A stretch of 64,000 bases of DNA from Nostoc sp. ATCC 43529 (lineage in GTDB: Bacteria > Cyanobacteriota > Cyanobacteriia > Cyanobacteriales > Nostocaceae). The notes beneath the pieces were generated by a model, which ran no database searches, was not told where the DNA came from, and saw only the letters and a program-made list of their open reading frames with translations. The stretch is taken from positions 62,001-126,000 of the forward strand of contig LWTK01000043.1 in assembly GCA_003326205.1 (NCBI GenBank), read 5' to 3'. A program made the translations under genes and the position numbers. Positions 20,841 to 31,504 of this stretch are shown here, piece after piece (positions within the stretch are counted from its first letter, which is position 1; every line of letters begins with the position of its first letter).

Positions 20841-21821
20841 ATGTTTCCTACACATCGCCCCCGCCGTCTGCGTACTCATCCCCAACTGCGCCGGATGGTT
20901 CGTGAAACTGTTTTGACAACAAGTGATTTCATTTACCCACTATTTGCGGTGCCGGGTGAAGGAATCGCTAATGAGGTGAAATCGATGCCTGGAGTCTACC
21001 AGCTTTCGGTAGATAAAATTGTCGAAGAAGCGAAAGAAGTTTATGACTTAGGAATTCCTGCCATCATTCTATTCGGTATTCCCGCTGATAAGGATGTGGA
21101 TGCTACTGGCGCTTGGCATGATTGCGGTATTGTCCAAAAAGCTGCGACTGCTGTAAAAAAAGCAGTACCAGATTTGATTGTAGTTGCTGATACTTGTTTG
21201 TGTGAGTATACCAGTCACGGACACTGTGGTTATCTACAAGTTGGTGATTTGACAGGACGGGTTTTAAATGACCCAACTTTGGAATTGTTGAAAAAAACAG
21301 CAGTTTCCCAAGCAAATGCCGGTGCGGATATCATCGCACCTTCCGGAATGATGGATGGCTTTGTGCAAGCAATTCGTCAAGGTTTGGATGAAGCTGGCTT
21401 CCAAGACACACCGATTTTGTCTTACGCTGCTAAATATGCTTCGGCTTATTATGGGCCATTTCGGGATGCAGCAGACTCAACACCGCAATTTGGAGACAGA
21501 AGAACTTACCAAATGGACCCAGGTAATAGTCGCGAAGCAATTAAAGAAATTGAATTGGATATTGCTGAAGGTGCTGATATGCTCATGGTTAAGCCAGCAT
21601 TGGCATACATGGATATTATCTGGCGGGTGAAGGAAGCGAGTAATTTGCCAGTTGCGGCTTACAATGTTTCTGGTGAATATTCGATGATTAAAGCTGCTGC
21701 TCTGAATGGTTGGGTTGATGAGGAGCGTGTAGTTTTAGAAACTTTAACTGGGTTTAAACGCGCCGGGGCAGATTTGATTTTGACTTATCATGCTAAAGAT
21801 GCAGCGCGATGGTTAAAGTAG
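20841..21821 (+). CDS. hemB: Porphobilinogen synthase (delta-aminolevulinic acid dehydratase)
   Basis: [53 protein letters not shown]. Confidence 0.97.
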   Translation: MFPTHRPRRLRTHPQLRRMVRETVLTTSDFIYPLFAVPGEGIANEVKSMPGVYQLSVDKIVEEAKEVYDLGIPAIILFGIPADKDVDATGAWHDCGIVQKAATAVKKAVPDLIVVADTCLCEYTSHGHCGYLQVGDLTGRVLNDPTLELLKKTAVSQANAGADIIAPSGMMDGFVQAIRQGLDEAGFQDTPILSYAAKYASAYYGPFRDAADSTPQFGDRRTYQMDPGNSREAIKEIELDIAEGADMLMVKPALAYMDIIWRVKEASNLPVAAYNVSGEYSMIKAAALNGWVDEERVVLETLTGFKRAGADLILTYHAKDAARWLK

Positions 21822-21869
21822 CGTGGATTATTGAGTAAAAGTTGAGAAATCTCACGCAAAGGCACAGCC

Positions 21870-21903
21870 AAAAGTTTAGGTACCTTCGGTACCTGAACTT
21901 TTT
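21870..21903 (+). terminator. Hairpin downstream of hemB
   Basis: AAAAGTTTAGGTACC-TTC-GGTACCTGAACTTTTT. Confidence 0.65.
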
Positions 21904-22414
21904 AAGACAAATGTGCAAAGAAAGTTTTTAGGATATTCATATGTAATTCGCAATCAAAGGCACAGGAGGTAGACTTTAATCCTCGCCTTCTCTCTGAAAA
22001 TTGGATAATTTAATTTTTGGAAGTCCCCAAGCATTATCTTTATCTAAACAATGTTTTGGACTTTTTTGATGGCTAACAACTACAGCAGATTTCATTTGCG
22101 TGAGGTACAAATTAATTGGTTTTGAGGCAGGAGGCAGGAGGCAGGAGGGAGAAGAATAGTTTTTATCATTAATTCTCTAGTCGTGTACCTCATTTGGTTG
22201 CAAACTGCTGTAAATCGGTTGATTTCTCAGTGTTAGCTAATCATTATTTTATGTACATTCTCTACGTCAGAATACAGTAATAGAAGATTCCCTCGATTGC
22301 AGAGAGGGACGCGATCGCTTATAAAAGAAGATAGTTAATAAATTTTCCTCAATTGCCATTTAATGTCAATTGATTTAATAAAAAGTTTCAATATTTTCGA
22401 GGGGAGCATGGAAC

Positions 22415-22705
22415 ATGGATATGCAAGTCCTGAGAGAGCGTGCTGGTCTTAGCCGTGCGGAGGTTGCCTTCAGGCTTGCAATTAGCGAAACTAGTGTTCG
22501 CAACTGGGAAGCTGGGCGTACTGAACCCACAATGACACCAAAAAAATATTTAGATGCTTTGCGCCTGTTCAAATGTACACCTGAAGAGTTGGCAGCGGCA
22601 AGTGAAAAGTCAATTAATCAGCGACATAAACGCAAACCAGGTAGACCAAGACGCTTCCCAGAGACTCAACTACCTCAAGTAACTGACTCCCCAGTTTGTA
22701 GCTGA
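22415..22705 (+). CDS. Small XRE-like helix-turn-helix regulator
   Basis: LRERAGLSRAEVAFRLAISETSVRNWEAGRTEPTMTPKKYLDALRLFKCTPEELAAA. Confidence 0.85.
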   Translation: MDMQVLRERAGLSRAEVAFRLAISETSVRNWEAGRTEPTMTPKKYLDALRLFKCTPEELAAASEKSINQRHKRKPGRPRRFPETQLPQVTDSPVCS

Positions 22706-23350
22706 GAATTTGCTAGTAAGAATTCAGAATTATTCTTGATAAAATCTAACTTAAGAGTGTAGATTTATTGATTTGCAACTCTTAATCTAAGGTTCGCTAG
22801 CTGTCTTCGTAACCTAATGTTTCTCAGATATTGGTGCGTTAAGTTGATAGTAAGGCAGCATCAGTCAGGCATTTGCTCGTCAGCGATTAATTTTACCTCT
22901 GTTATGGAGTTAAAGTTTGACCTTTGATTTTGCTCCAGTGAAGAGAGTTCCGTTTCTACCACCACTGGAAAGATTGGATTTTGTTGTTGGTTGACAAACT
23001 TTATCAGATGTGATACGCAAAAAATCAGCACTGTCCCCTAGTCTGTTTGCTGCTTGGTTTGGGAGACAGATGCTACCGTATATTTACCTAAAATGTTGAG
23101 TTGGGTAACAATTTTGATATAGTTGTCTCGGCGATTAGTTCCTGCTTAGAGGGAAAATAGCAATTAAACAGACAGCATAGGAGATGAGAAATCAGAAACA
23201 ATCAACAAAGAAACTTTTTAGCAATTCTTAGGGTTTATGCCTGGGGCGGTTCGTTTGAATAACCTAAACTCTCAACCAGTGCGATCGCTCACGGTATTTG
23301 CCACAACCGCACGATAAAATTCTAAAACCATAATCGTACTAAAGGTCTAA

Positions 23351-24334
23351 ATGGCAGAAACACTATTCTTCAACGCCTTGCGTGAAGCCATTGATGAAGA
23401 AATGGCGCGTGACTCCAGCGTATTTGTTCTTGGTGAAGACGTAGGACACTACGGCGGCTCCTACAAAGTTACCAAAGACCTGTACCAAAAGTATGGCGAA
23501 CTCCGAATTCTAGACACCCCCATCGCCGAAAACAGCTTTACCGGCTTGGCAGTGGGAGCAGCTATGACTGGGTTGCGCCCCATTATCGAAGGTATGAATA
23601 TGGGCTTTTTACTCCTAGCGTTCAATCAAATATCCAATAACGCTGGGATGCTGCGCTATACTTCTGGCGGTAACTTCAAAATTCCGATGGTAATTCGCGG
23701 CCCCGGAGGTGTAGGACGACAGCTAGGGGCTGAACATTCCCAGCGACTAGAAACCTACTTCCAAGCAGTGCCAGGGTTGAAGATTGTTGCCTGTTCCACA
23801 CCGAGAAACGCTAAAGGACTACTAAAATCCGCTATCCGTGATGATAATCCAGTATTGTTCTTTGAACACGTTCTACTTTACAACTTGAAAGAAGACTTAC
23901 CAGAAGAAGAATATTTGCTGCCTCTGGATAAAGCAGAACTTGTGCGTCAGGGAAAAGATGTCACAATTATCACTTATTCTCGGATGCGCCATCATGTGCT
24001 ACAAGCGGTAAAAACACTTGAAAAACAAGGATACGATCCAGAAGTTATTGATTTAATATCCCTCAAACCATTAGATTTTGATACCATTGGAGCATCAGTA
24101 AGAAAAACCCATAAAGTTATTGTGGTGGAAGAGTCCATGCGAACCGCGGGTATAGGAGCAGAAGTCATCGCGTCAATTAACGATCGCTTATTTGATGAAT
24201 TGGATGCACCAGTGCTGCGGCTTTCTTCCCAAGATATTCCCACACCTTACAACGGCAATCTGGAAAGACTAACAATTGTCCAACCAGAGCAAATAGTGGA
24301 AGCTGTGGAAAAAATGGTAGCTTTGCGGGTTTAA
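23351..24334 (+). CDS. pdhB: Pyruvate dehydrogenase E1 component, beta subunit
   Basis: [72 protein letters not shown]. Confidence 0.96.
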   Translation: MAETLFFNALREAIDEEMARDSSVFVLGEDVGHYGGSYKVTKDLYQKYGELRILDTPIAENSFTGLAVGAAMTGLRPIIEGMNMGFLLLAFNQISNNAGMLRYTSGGNFKIPMVIRGPGGVGRQLGAEHSQRLETYFQAVPGLKIVACSTPRNAKGLLKSAIRDDNPVLFFEHVLLYNLKEDLPEEEYLLPLDKAELVRQGKDVTIITYSRMRHHVLQAVKTLEKQGYDPEVIDLISLKPLDFDTIGASVRKTHKVIVVEESMRTAGIGAEVIASINDRLFDELDAPVLRLSSQDIPTPYNGNLERLTIVQPEQIVEAVEKMVALRV

Positions 24335-24336
24335 AA

Positions 24337-24560
24337 GTTAGGAGTGAGGAGTGAGGAGTGAGGAGTTAAGAATTTGAAAGTTGAGTTTTAACTTCAAACT
24401 CGAACTTTTGACTCCCCACTCATAACTCCTAACTCCTAACTCATAACTCATAACTCCCAACTCCTAACTCATAACTCATAACTCCCAACTCCTAACTCAT
24501 AACTCCTAACTCATAACTCCCAACTCATAACTCATAACTCCCAACTCCTAACTCATAACT
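24337..24560. repeat. Extended heptanucleotide array (GGAGTGA then CTAACTC/ATAACTC)
   Basis: gaggagtgaggagtgaggag... ctcataactcctaactcctaactcataactcataactcccaactcctaactc... Confidence 0.92.
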
Positions 24561-24606
24561 GCATAAAAGAGCGCTATTATAGCCTTTGTCAGTTGCGAGT
24601 TATGGT

Positions 24607-26019
24607 ATGCAAAGACAGCGATCGCTATTAATCTTGATTTTAGTTCTGGTAATCGCCGCTATTACGGTGATTGCTACAATTCCGATACCTCTTGGACTTG
24701 ACTTGCGGGGAGGTTCACAGCTAACAATTCAGGTGAAACCATCAGCGGAAATTCCCCAAATCACCGAGCGAGAATTGGAAGGTGTGAAGAAAGTTGTCGA
24801 AGGCCGCATTAATGGTTTGGGTGTTTCTGAGCCAGTGATCCAAACAGTCGGCGCAGATAAAATATTGGTGCAGTTGCCAGGGGTCAACGACCCAGAGCAA
24901 GCTGAACGGGTGCTAGGAGGTACTGCACAGTTAGAATTCCGGACGCAAAAGCCGAATACAGAAACTCAACTTTTAGCTTTCCAAACATCACGAGCTGAAT
25001 TGAAGGTAAAGCAAGAAGAGTTGAGAAAAAGCACTGATAAAGCAGCAATAGCCAAAAATCAAGAAGATTTACAGAAAAATAATGAAGCGATCGCTGAATT
25101 GTTTGAAAGCACCAACCCGCCGCTAATCGGTAAATACCTCAAGGATGCCTATGGCGAACCCACTCAAGGTAACAATTGGAATGTTGCCATTCGCTTCGAT
25201 CAAAAGGGTGGTGAATTGTTTGCTCAACTGACAAAAAACCTTGCTGGTACTGGACGTAGTATTGGTGTTTTTCTGGATAATGAACTGATCAGCGCTCCGA
25301 CGGTCGGTCTAGAATTTGCCTCTACTGGTATTACTGGAGGCTCTGCCGTAATTACCGGCCGGTTTACCGCACAACAAGCTAATGACTTGGGCGTACAGCT
25401 ACGCGGTGGTGCATTACCCGTACCAGTGGAAATTGCAGAGATTCGTACTGTCGGGGCAACTTTAGGTAAAGACAGCATCACAAGCAGTATCTATGCTGGT
25501 ATCGGTGGTCTGATTTTAGTATTAATATTTATGGTGGTCTACTATAGACTACCAGGAGTAATTGCCGACATAGCACTATTGATTTATTCCTTGTTAACCT
25601 GGGCTACTTTTGCTTTGCTGGGTGTGACCCTAACCCTACCAGGAATTGCCGGTTTTATTCTCAGTATTGGTATGGCGGTGGATGCCAATGTACTGATTTT
25701 TGAGCGGACGCGGGAAGAATTGCAAGCAGGCAAATCCCTTTACCGTTCTGTAGAATCTGGTTTTTACCGCGCCTTTTCCAGTATTCTAGACGGCAACGTA
25801 ACTACAGTCATCGCTTGTGCTGCACTATTCTGGCTAGGGGCTGGCTTAGTGAAAGGTTTTGCTTTAACTTTGGCTTTGGGCGTAGCAGTGAGTATGTTTA
25901 CAGCAATTACCTGTAGTCGCACCTTGATGTTTTTGGCAATTACAATTCCTGCACTCAAAAAACCAGAATATTTCTCTCCCAACCTGCCAACATCTAATAA
26001 GGCAGAGGTGTCTCAATGA
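24607..26019 (+). CDS. secD: Protein translocase subunit SecD
   Basis: [36 protein letters not shown]; stop overlaps secF start. Confidence 0.96.
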   Translation: MQRQRSLLILILVLVIAAITVIATIPIPLGLDLRGGSQLTIQVKPSAEIPQITERELEGVKKVVEGRINGLGVSEPVIQTVGADKILVQLPGVNDPEQAERVLGGTAQLEFRTQKPNTETQLLAFQTSRAELKVKQEELRKSTDKAAIAKNQEDLQKNNEAIAELFESTNPPLIGKYLKDAYGEPTQGNNWNVAIRFDQKGGELFAQLTKNLAGTGRSIGVFLDNELISAPTVGLEFASTGITGGSAVITGRFTAQQANDLGVQLRGGALPVPVEIAEIRTVGATLGKDSITSSIYAGIGGLILVLIFMVVYYRLPGVIADIALLIYSLLTWATFALLGVTLTLPGIAGFILSIGMAVDANVLIFERTREELQAGKSLYRSVESGFYRAFSSILDGNVTTVIACAALFWLGAGLVKGFALTLALGVAVSMFTAITCSRTLMFLAITIPALKKPEYFSPNLPTSNKAEVSQ

Positions 26020-27002
26020 AACTGAGTATTAACAAATCGCGATCGCTTTGGTGGGCTATTTCTAGTGCCATCATCTTGGCTGGTATCATCTCAATGGTGA
26101 TTTCTTGGCAAAACCCCAACATTAAAGCACCCCTTCGTCCTAGTTTGGATTTCGTCGGTGGTACACGATTACAGTTTGAACGGGATTGTACCAAACCCGG
26201 TAACTGCGATCGGCCCATTGATATCAACGTCGTTAGAGAAGTCGCTAAAACGCAAGGAGTCGGTGATAGCAGCATCCAAATTGTCGCTGACAAAAACACT
26301 CGTGCAGAAAATGGTATATTGATTCGCACAAAAAGTTTAGATCGCGAGCAGCGTACCAACTTGCAAAATGCCTTAAGCGAAAAAGTTGGTACTTTTGACG
26401 ACCAAAAAAATCAATTTGATACCGTTGGCCCGACTCTGGGAGGAGAACTGTTTAGATCTGGGGTAATAGCTCTGATCGTTTCCTTTGCAGGTATTATTAT
26501 TTACTTAAGTTTCCGATTTCAGTTAGATTATGCGGTGTTTGCGATCGTTGCTTTATTTCATGATGTTTTAATTACCGCAGGAATTTTTTCGATTTTGGGA
26601 TTAGTACTAGGTACTGAAGTCGATAGTTTATTTATCGTTGCTCTACTGACGATTACAGGTTTTTCAGTTAACGATACAGTGGTGATTTATGATCGCATCC
26701 GAGAAACCCTGAAAACTAATCCCAATGAAGCGATCGCTGACATTGTTGATGATGCTGTCAACCAAACCTTAGCCAGGTCTATCAACACCACCTTAACCAC
26801 GATGCTATCATTGTTCGCTATCTTTCTGTTTGGGGGAGAAACACTGAAAAACTTTGCCTTAGCTTTAATTATTGGCTTTACCGCCGGCGCTTATTCAAGT
26901 ATTTTCATCGCCAGTACTCTCTTAACTTTATGGCGAGAACGCACCGATAGATCTCAGGCGCTAGTTAATGCTGACTCAATTGATACATCTGCTGGTAATT
27001 AG
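26016..27002 (+). CDS. secF: Protein translocase subunit SecF
   Basis: [28 protein letters not shown]. Confidence 0.96.
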   Translation: MKLSINKSRSLWWAISSAIILAGIISMVISWQNPNIKAPLRPSLDFVGGTRLQFERDCTKPGNCDRPIDINVVREVAKTQGVGDSSIQIVADKNTRAENGILIRTKSLDREQRTNLQNALSEKVGTFDDQKNQFDTVGPTLGGELFRSGVIALIVSFAGIIIYLSFRFQLDYAVFAIVALFHDVLITAGIFSILGLVLGTEVDSLFIVALLTITGFSVNDTVVIYDRIRETLKTNPNEAIADIVDDAVNQTLARSINTTLTTMLSLFAIFLFGGETLKNFALALIIGFTAGAYSSIFIASTLLTLWRERTDRSQALVNADSIDTSAGN

Positions 27003-27130
27003 TCATTAGTCATTAGTCATTAGTCATTAGTGAATAAAAAGGACAAAGGACAACTGACAAATGACAAATGACAAAGAACAAATGACAAAAGACAACTGAC
27101 AAATGACAAATGACAAAGGACAAATGACAA
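27000..27130. repeat. Heptanucleotide arrays (TTAGTCA; ATGACAA/GGACAAA)
   Basis: tagtcattagtcattagtcattagtcattag... ggacaaaggacaactgacaaatgacaaatgac. Confidence 0.92.
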
Positions 27131-27495
27131 CTGACCCATCATTTGCTCAACAAGTAGAAAGGCTATACCAGCTAACAGTGTATGGCCGATGGTTGTTTGT
27201 GGGCTGTTTATGGCTCACCATTGCGCCTGTTTCCTTATGGGGTCTACGTGCGGAAATTTCTCTGTGGCAACAATATTTTACTTGGGTAGCAGTGCGATAT
27301 GGACTGTTCTATCATCCACTGCCTACCTTCGGTTTAGCCTTTTGTATTGGGATGACTGCTGCTGTGTTAGTTTGGCAAAGTCGGAATATCTTACTGGGAT
27401 TACCAGAGCAAGAAAAACAACGTTTAGAAAAACAAGTTTATCGAATACGTCAGCAGGGACCAACTCATCCTTTATGGAAGTGGGTTTGTTGCTGA
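27124..27495 (+). CDS. Conserved hypothetical cyanobacterial membrane protein
   Basis: MTTDPSFAQQVERLYQLTVYGRWLFVGCLWLTIAPVSLWGLR...; start embedded in the preceding array. Confidence 0.75.
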   Translation: MTTDPSFAQQVERLYQLTVYGRWLFVGCLWLTIAPVSLWGLRAEISLWQQYFTWVAVRYGLFYHPLPTFGLAFCIGMTAAVLVWQSRNILLGLPEQEKQRLEKQVYRIRQQGPTHPLWKWVCC

Positions 27496-27611
27496 ATGTT
27501 GCCCTAACTCACTAAATTTTGTCTCTCGTTGCATATAGATATACACATTCAACAATTTCTAGCAAAATATGACTTAGCAATAGCTAAGATACAGCCAAGT
27601 GGGTACAATAC

Positions 27612-28079
27612 ATGAACAATCCTCAAATTCAATTTAGCGATCGCAAATCTGAAATTGACCTTTACCAACTCCAAGAACTGTTAAACATTTCAGCTTTCTG
27701 GGCAAAAGGACGCAGTATTGAGGATTTAAGTATAGCCATTGCCAACAGTGAGCCAGTGATTTCCGTCTGGGATAGTCAGCGGCTCATTGGTTTTGCTAGA
27801 GCAACATCCGATGGCATATATCGCGCCACGATTTGGGATGTTGTGATTCATCCAGAGTATCGAAATAGCGGTTTGGGAAGCAATTTAGTGGAAACTGTTT
27901 TGAGCCATCCCCGTATGAGATGGGTTGAGCGCGTTTATCTGATGACTACTAATCAACAGGAATTCTACAAAAAGATTGGTTTCCAGCCCAACACTACCAC
28001 TACGATGGTGTTGTATAATTTAGCGAACCTGAGTTTACTTCCTGATACAGAAGTTGAGCTTCAACAATCACCGAAATAG
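27612..28079 (+). CDS. GNAT family N-acetyltransferase
   Basis: RLIGFARATSDGIYRATIWDVVIHPEYRNSGLGSNLVETVL...FYKKIGFQPN. Confidence 0.92.
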   Translation: MNNPQIQFSDRKSEIDLYQLQELLNISAFWAKGRSIEDLSIAIANSEPVISVWDSQRLIGFARATSDGIYRATIWDVVIHPEYRNSGLGSNLVETVLSHPRMRWVERVYLMTTNQQEFYKKIGFQPNTTTTMVLYNLANLSLLPDTEVELQQSPK

Positions 28080-28134
28080 TTTTGTTTGTTGACTGTTGAG
28101 TCAGGATTTATAATATAAACCTAAGAGAAAATGC

Positions 28135-28222
28135 AGGAATATTGGCATTTGCTTTAAGTGATATTGTTTTAGCTTTTCAGCCTCCAGAAGTGAGGAAATA
28201 CACTGAGTTTCCAGCGGTTTAA
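28135..28222 (+). pseudogene. Probable C-terminal remnant of a XisI-family protein
   Basis: Frame GILAFALSDIVLAFQPPEVRKYTEFPAV* resembles the XisI C-terminal motif DIVLgFhpPe.RkyTefAv; no upstream start. Confidence 0.5.
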
Positions 28223-28600
28223 TTTTCGCTAAGCTTTGCGTTGGTTCACCCAGCGTACCGCCCCAATAGCAGACGCGAACCGCACAGACACTCTAAAAAA
28301 CCGCACTTCTCCCGTATTGGGATTTGTTGCTTTGAGGAATTAATTCGTTCTTTACTATTAATAGTAGGGTTTGAAGTTGGTGGTAATTAAAATTATGAAT
28401 ACAACATCTGTAGCTTGTTGTTGGTTAATGCGGTCAGTGGATAACCCAATGTGTTGCCATTTTTATCGACATTGAGATATGAATCCACGCTGTTCTGCTG
28501 TCAGATAGTCGGCGAACATAGCGGGTATGCGATATATTGACTATCTTGTATTAAAGCAGGTTATTTTACTTACTTAGTTAAATTTAGAAAATTGCAACTA

Positions 28601-28723
28601 TAGCAATCCTAAATGAGTCGTGAAAAATATAAATAAGGAAACGAACCGCAAAGGACGCAAAGTACGCAAAGAGAATAAAGAAGAAAGAGATATATAATTT
28701 TCACAAATGATTTAGGACTGCTA
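28601..28723. mobile_element. 123-bp MITE-like element with about 26-bp imperfect TIRs
   Basis: TAGCAATCCTAAATGAGTCGTGAAAA ... TTTTCACAAATGATTTAGGACTGCTA; core cgaaccgcaaaggacgcaaagtacgcaaag. Confidence 0.7.
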
Positions 28724-29046
28724 TATATAATTAATTCTCTAAAATAACAGATTCTCAACAAATCAAACTTTTGCTGCAACGCTAATTAATAATAAAAATT
28801 AGAATATTCTCTAAAATTAACACTCTTGTATAAAAATTTTGCAAGTAATAATTAGAATTCTTGCAAAAGTCCTTATTTTCCTACTCTTATTTGCGTCTTT
28901 GCGTGTTAGCGAAGCGGGGCGTAGCCCGACAAAAAATTATTTATGCAAGAGGTCTATTGTTGATTCACGACAATTGTTACTAAAAATTATTGCTGTATGT
29001 GCAGGCGTAGTCTTATAATGCTTAGGTAAATTTTCTATCTAAATTT

Positions 29047-29928
29047 ATGTTAAAGTCTTGGGAATCAAAGCTGCGTAACTTACGAGTTGAACTGCTAGGA
29101 AATATTCCTGATATTCTGCTCAAGCCTTTTGCCGATTCTAGCAATGTATTTAAGAAAATCACACCTTATAACTTTTATATTCTTTTGAATATTCAAGACA
29201 AATATATCGGGCGACCACTGATGCTCAAAGGCAGCTATGAACAAAGCACATCAGAAACATTTGCCAAATATCTCAAGCCAGATTCTTGTATTGTAGATAT
29301 TGGAGCTAACATAGGCTATTATAGTTTACTCGCTGCCAGCCAATGTCCTCGCGGTAAAGTATTTAGTTTTGAACCTGACAACAATAATTTTCAACTATTA
29401 AAAACAAGTATTGCTTATAACGGATTTGAGGAAATTATCCAACTATATAATTTTGCTGTCAGCGACGCCAATAAAACTATTATTATTTCTGACCTGGGTA
29501 ATACATCTAATTCTGGCGCTAGGGTTACTTCAGAAAATGAAGATTTTTTAAAATCTGTAGTTTCTGCTCCAGATGCAAACTTTAAAAAGATAGAGGCTGT
29601 TCAACTTGATAGTTTTTTAAAAGAAATTAAAATAGATATAGTCAAAATTGATATTGAAGGACATGAACCTTACGCTATCCGGGGTATGATGAATATTCTC
29701 AGGCGAGATAAACCTATTATTTTTGCCGAATTTGCGCCTTCAAATCTCAAGTTATTCGGTGGGATAGATCCATCGGATTTTTTAGATATATTTTTAGACA
29801 TTGGCTATCATATTTCTTTAGTTGAAAGAAGTGGTAAATTAATTAAATTTGGTAAAGATATTCCGGCAATTATGAATTACTTTGAGCGGCAAAAAACTCA
29901 TCATCTTGATATTATTTTGACAGCATGA
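29047..29928 (+). CDS. FkbM family methyltransferase
   Basis: DSCIVDIGANIGYYSLLAASQCPRGKVFSFEPDNNNFQLLKTSIAYNGF; VKIDIEGHEPYAIRGM. Confidence 0.92.
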   Translation: MLKSWESKLRNLRVELLGNIPDILLKPFADSSNVFKKITPYNFYILLNIQDKYIGRPLMLKGSYEQSTSETFAKYLKPDSCIVDIGANIGYYSLLAASQCPRGKVFSFEPDNNNFQLLKTSIAYNGFEEIIQLYNFAVSDANKTIIISDLGNTSNSGARVTSENEDFLKSVVSAPDANFKKIEAVQLDSFLKEIKIDIVKIDIEGHEPYAIRGMMNILRRDKPIIFAEFAPSNLKLFGGIDPSDFLDIFLDIGYHISLVERSGKLIKFGKDIPAIMNYFERQKTHHLDIILTA

Positions 29929-29983
29929 ATGAGTTTTGAGTTTTAATTGCGCTAAATTTTATGCTATCTCTAATTTAGTTATT

Positions 29984-30562
29984 ATGACAGCGATCGCTAT
30001 TAAATTAAACTCCATCATCCAACTCACCGACAACCAATTTTATCAACTCTGTCGGGAAAATCCTGAAATCAAATTTGAACGCAATGCAGCCGGAGAACTG
30101 CTCATCATGTCACCTACAGGCGGAGAAACTGGAAATCGTAATTCAGAAATTAATGCTGATTTTGTGATTTGGAATCGTCAAACTCAACTAGGAATTTGCT
30201 TCGATTCTTCCACCTGCTTTAAACTGCCCAATGGTGCTAACCGTTCTCCTGATGTTGCTTGGATTAGAAAAGAACGATGGGATGCACTTACACCTGAACA
30301 AAAAGAAAAATTCCCGCCAATTGCACCAGATTTTGTTTTGGAGTTAATGTCACCCAGCGATACTTTGCGAGAAACTCAAGAGAAAATGCAGGAATATATC
30401 AATAATGGAGTCAAATTAGGTTGGTTAATTAATCCCCAAATGCGGCAAGTAGAAATTTATCGTCTTGGTCAACCAGTAGAAATATTAACATCTCCACAAG
30501 AATTATTAGGAGAAGATGTTTTACCAGGATTTATTTTAAATTTGCCAATCATCTGGAGATAA
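29984..30562 (+). CDS. Uma2 family putative restriction endonuclease
   Basis: FERNAAGELLIMSPTGGETGNRNSEINADFVIW...SPDVAWIRKERW...PDFVLELMSPSDTLRETQEKMQEYINNGVKLGWLINP. Confidence 0.92.
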   Translation: MTAIAIKLNSIIQLTDNQFYQLCRENPEIKFERNAAGELLIMSPTGGETGNRNSEINADFVIWNRQTQLGICFDSSTCFKLPNGANRSPDVAWIRKERWDALTPEQKEKFPPIAPDFVLELMSPSDTLRETQEKMQEYINNGVKLGWLINPQMRQVEIYRLGQPVEILTSPQELLGEDVLPGFILNLPIIWR

Positions 30563-30583
30563 ATATTTAGTTAGGAGAAATTC

Positions 30584-30940
30584 TTACTGAATAACAGGTA
30601 AAAATTCTAATTCACTAGGATGAGTAAGAACTTTACGTAATCTATTACTGAAATAAATTACTTGATAGTTAGGCGCAATTTCTTTTTGTAGTTGCTTCCA
30701 CAGGCTAATTCCTTCATCTTCAAAAGCTGCTTCAGCCTCTGGACTGGAAAAACCCACTGAATCTCCAGGATTTTCCCAGTTCAATTTTGCATCGTAAACT
30801 TCTGCCCATTTTTCCAAACGGTTAATAGTTTCTTTACTTAGTGGCAGTGTTTCTGGATCGATATCACCAGCTTGATCGGAAGTAGCCCACCATAGTGGGT
30901 AGCATCCATAATCAGCCATGAGTTTGATTGTTGCTGCCAT
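30584..30940 (-). CDS. Conserved hypothetical protein; candidate immunity partner of the upstream ORF
   Basis: MAATIKLMADYGCYPLWWATSDQAGDIDPETLPLSKETINRLEKWAEVYDAKLNWENPGDS; 15-bp gap to the 30956-31330 ORF, same strand. Confidence 0.65.
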   Translation of the reverse strand: MAATIKLMADYGCYPLWWATSDQAGDIDPETLPLSKETINRLEKWAEVYDAKLNWENPGDSVGFSSPEAEAAFEDEGISLWKQLQKEIAPNYQVIYFSNRLRKVLTHPSELEFLPVIQ

Positions 30941-30955
30941 AGTCTCTCTACCAAG

Positions 30956-31330
30956 TTATGAGGAAGTTCTGGGGTTAGCACCGACTATATAACCATTATC
31001 GCCTACAGTCACAGCAATATACTGGGTTTTATCATTGAATGTAACTTCATAAATAGTACGAGTTTTTCGTCTTCCTTGATAACCAGTCATTCTACCTTGA
31101 GTGACAGCTGCAATTATCACATCTGGTATTTGCTCTAGTTCAATACCCTGATTTAGGAACTCCAGAGAATGTTGTTCCAATATGTGCTGGAGTCCTGCTT
31201 CAGCATTTCCCTCTTCTAAAAATACAATTTTGCCATCACTTTGCTTAGCAATCCGCACAATTTTTTCTGGACTGTGCTTAATCCCAGCTTCACACAGTTC
31301 AGCTAACAATGCCGCTTTGTCATCGTTCAT
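30956..31330 (-). CDS. Probable BECR (barnase/EndoU/ColE5)-like toxin-type nuclease domain protein
   Basis: AGLQHILEQHSLEFLNQGIELEQIPDVIIAAVTQGRMTGYQGRRKTRTIYEVTFNDKTQYIAVTVGDNGYIVGANP resembles polymorphic-toxin C-terminal domains. Confidence 0.55.
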   Translation of the reverse strand: MNDDKAALLAELCEAGIKHSPEKIVRIAKQSDGKIVFLEEGNAEAGLQHILEQHSLEFLNQGIELEQIPDVIIAAVTQGRMTGYQGRRKTRTIYEVTFNDKTQYIAVTVGDNGYIVGANPRTSS

Positions 31331-31504
31331 ATTTAATTTAGTTATTTTAAATAGTTAGTGAAAATAAATATATAAAAAATTATAATAAATTTATCATATT
31401 TCATAATTGCAGTTGTATCACTATATTTAACAATTAAACAAAAAAATAGGGGCAAAGAGTAGACATAACTCCTTACCCCTTTATCTTATCGATGAAGTGC
31501 TAAA

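Noticed and set aside
24337-24560. CRISPR or minisatellite gene
   Set aside because: Heptanucleotide STRR-type low complexity without spacers; noncoding.
28397-28490. Minus-strand frame VDSYLNVDKNGNTLGYPLTALTNNKLQMLYS
   Set aside because: Looks protein-like but too short to assign; could be another remnant, not supported enough to call.
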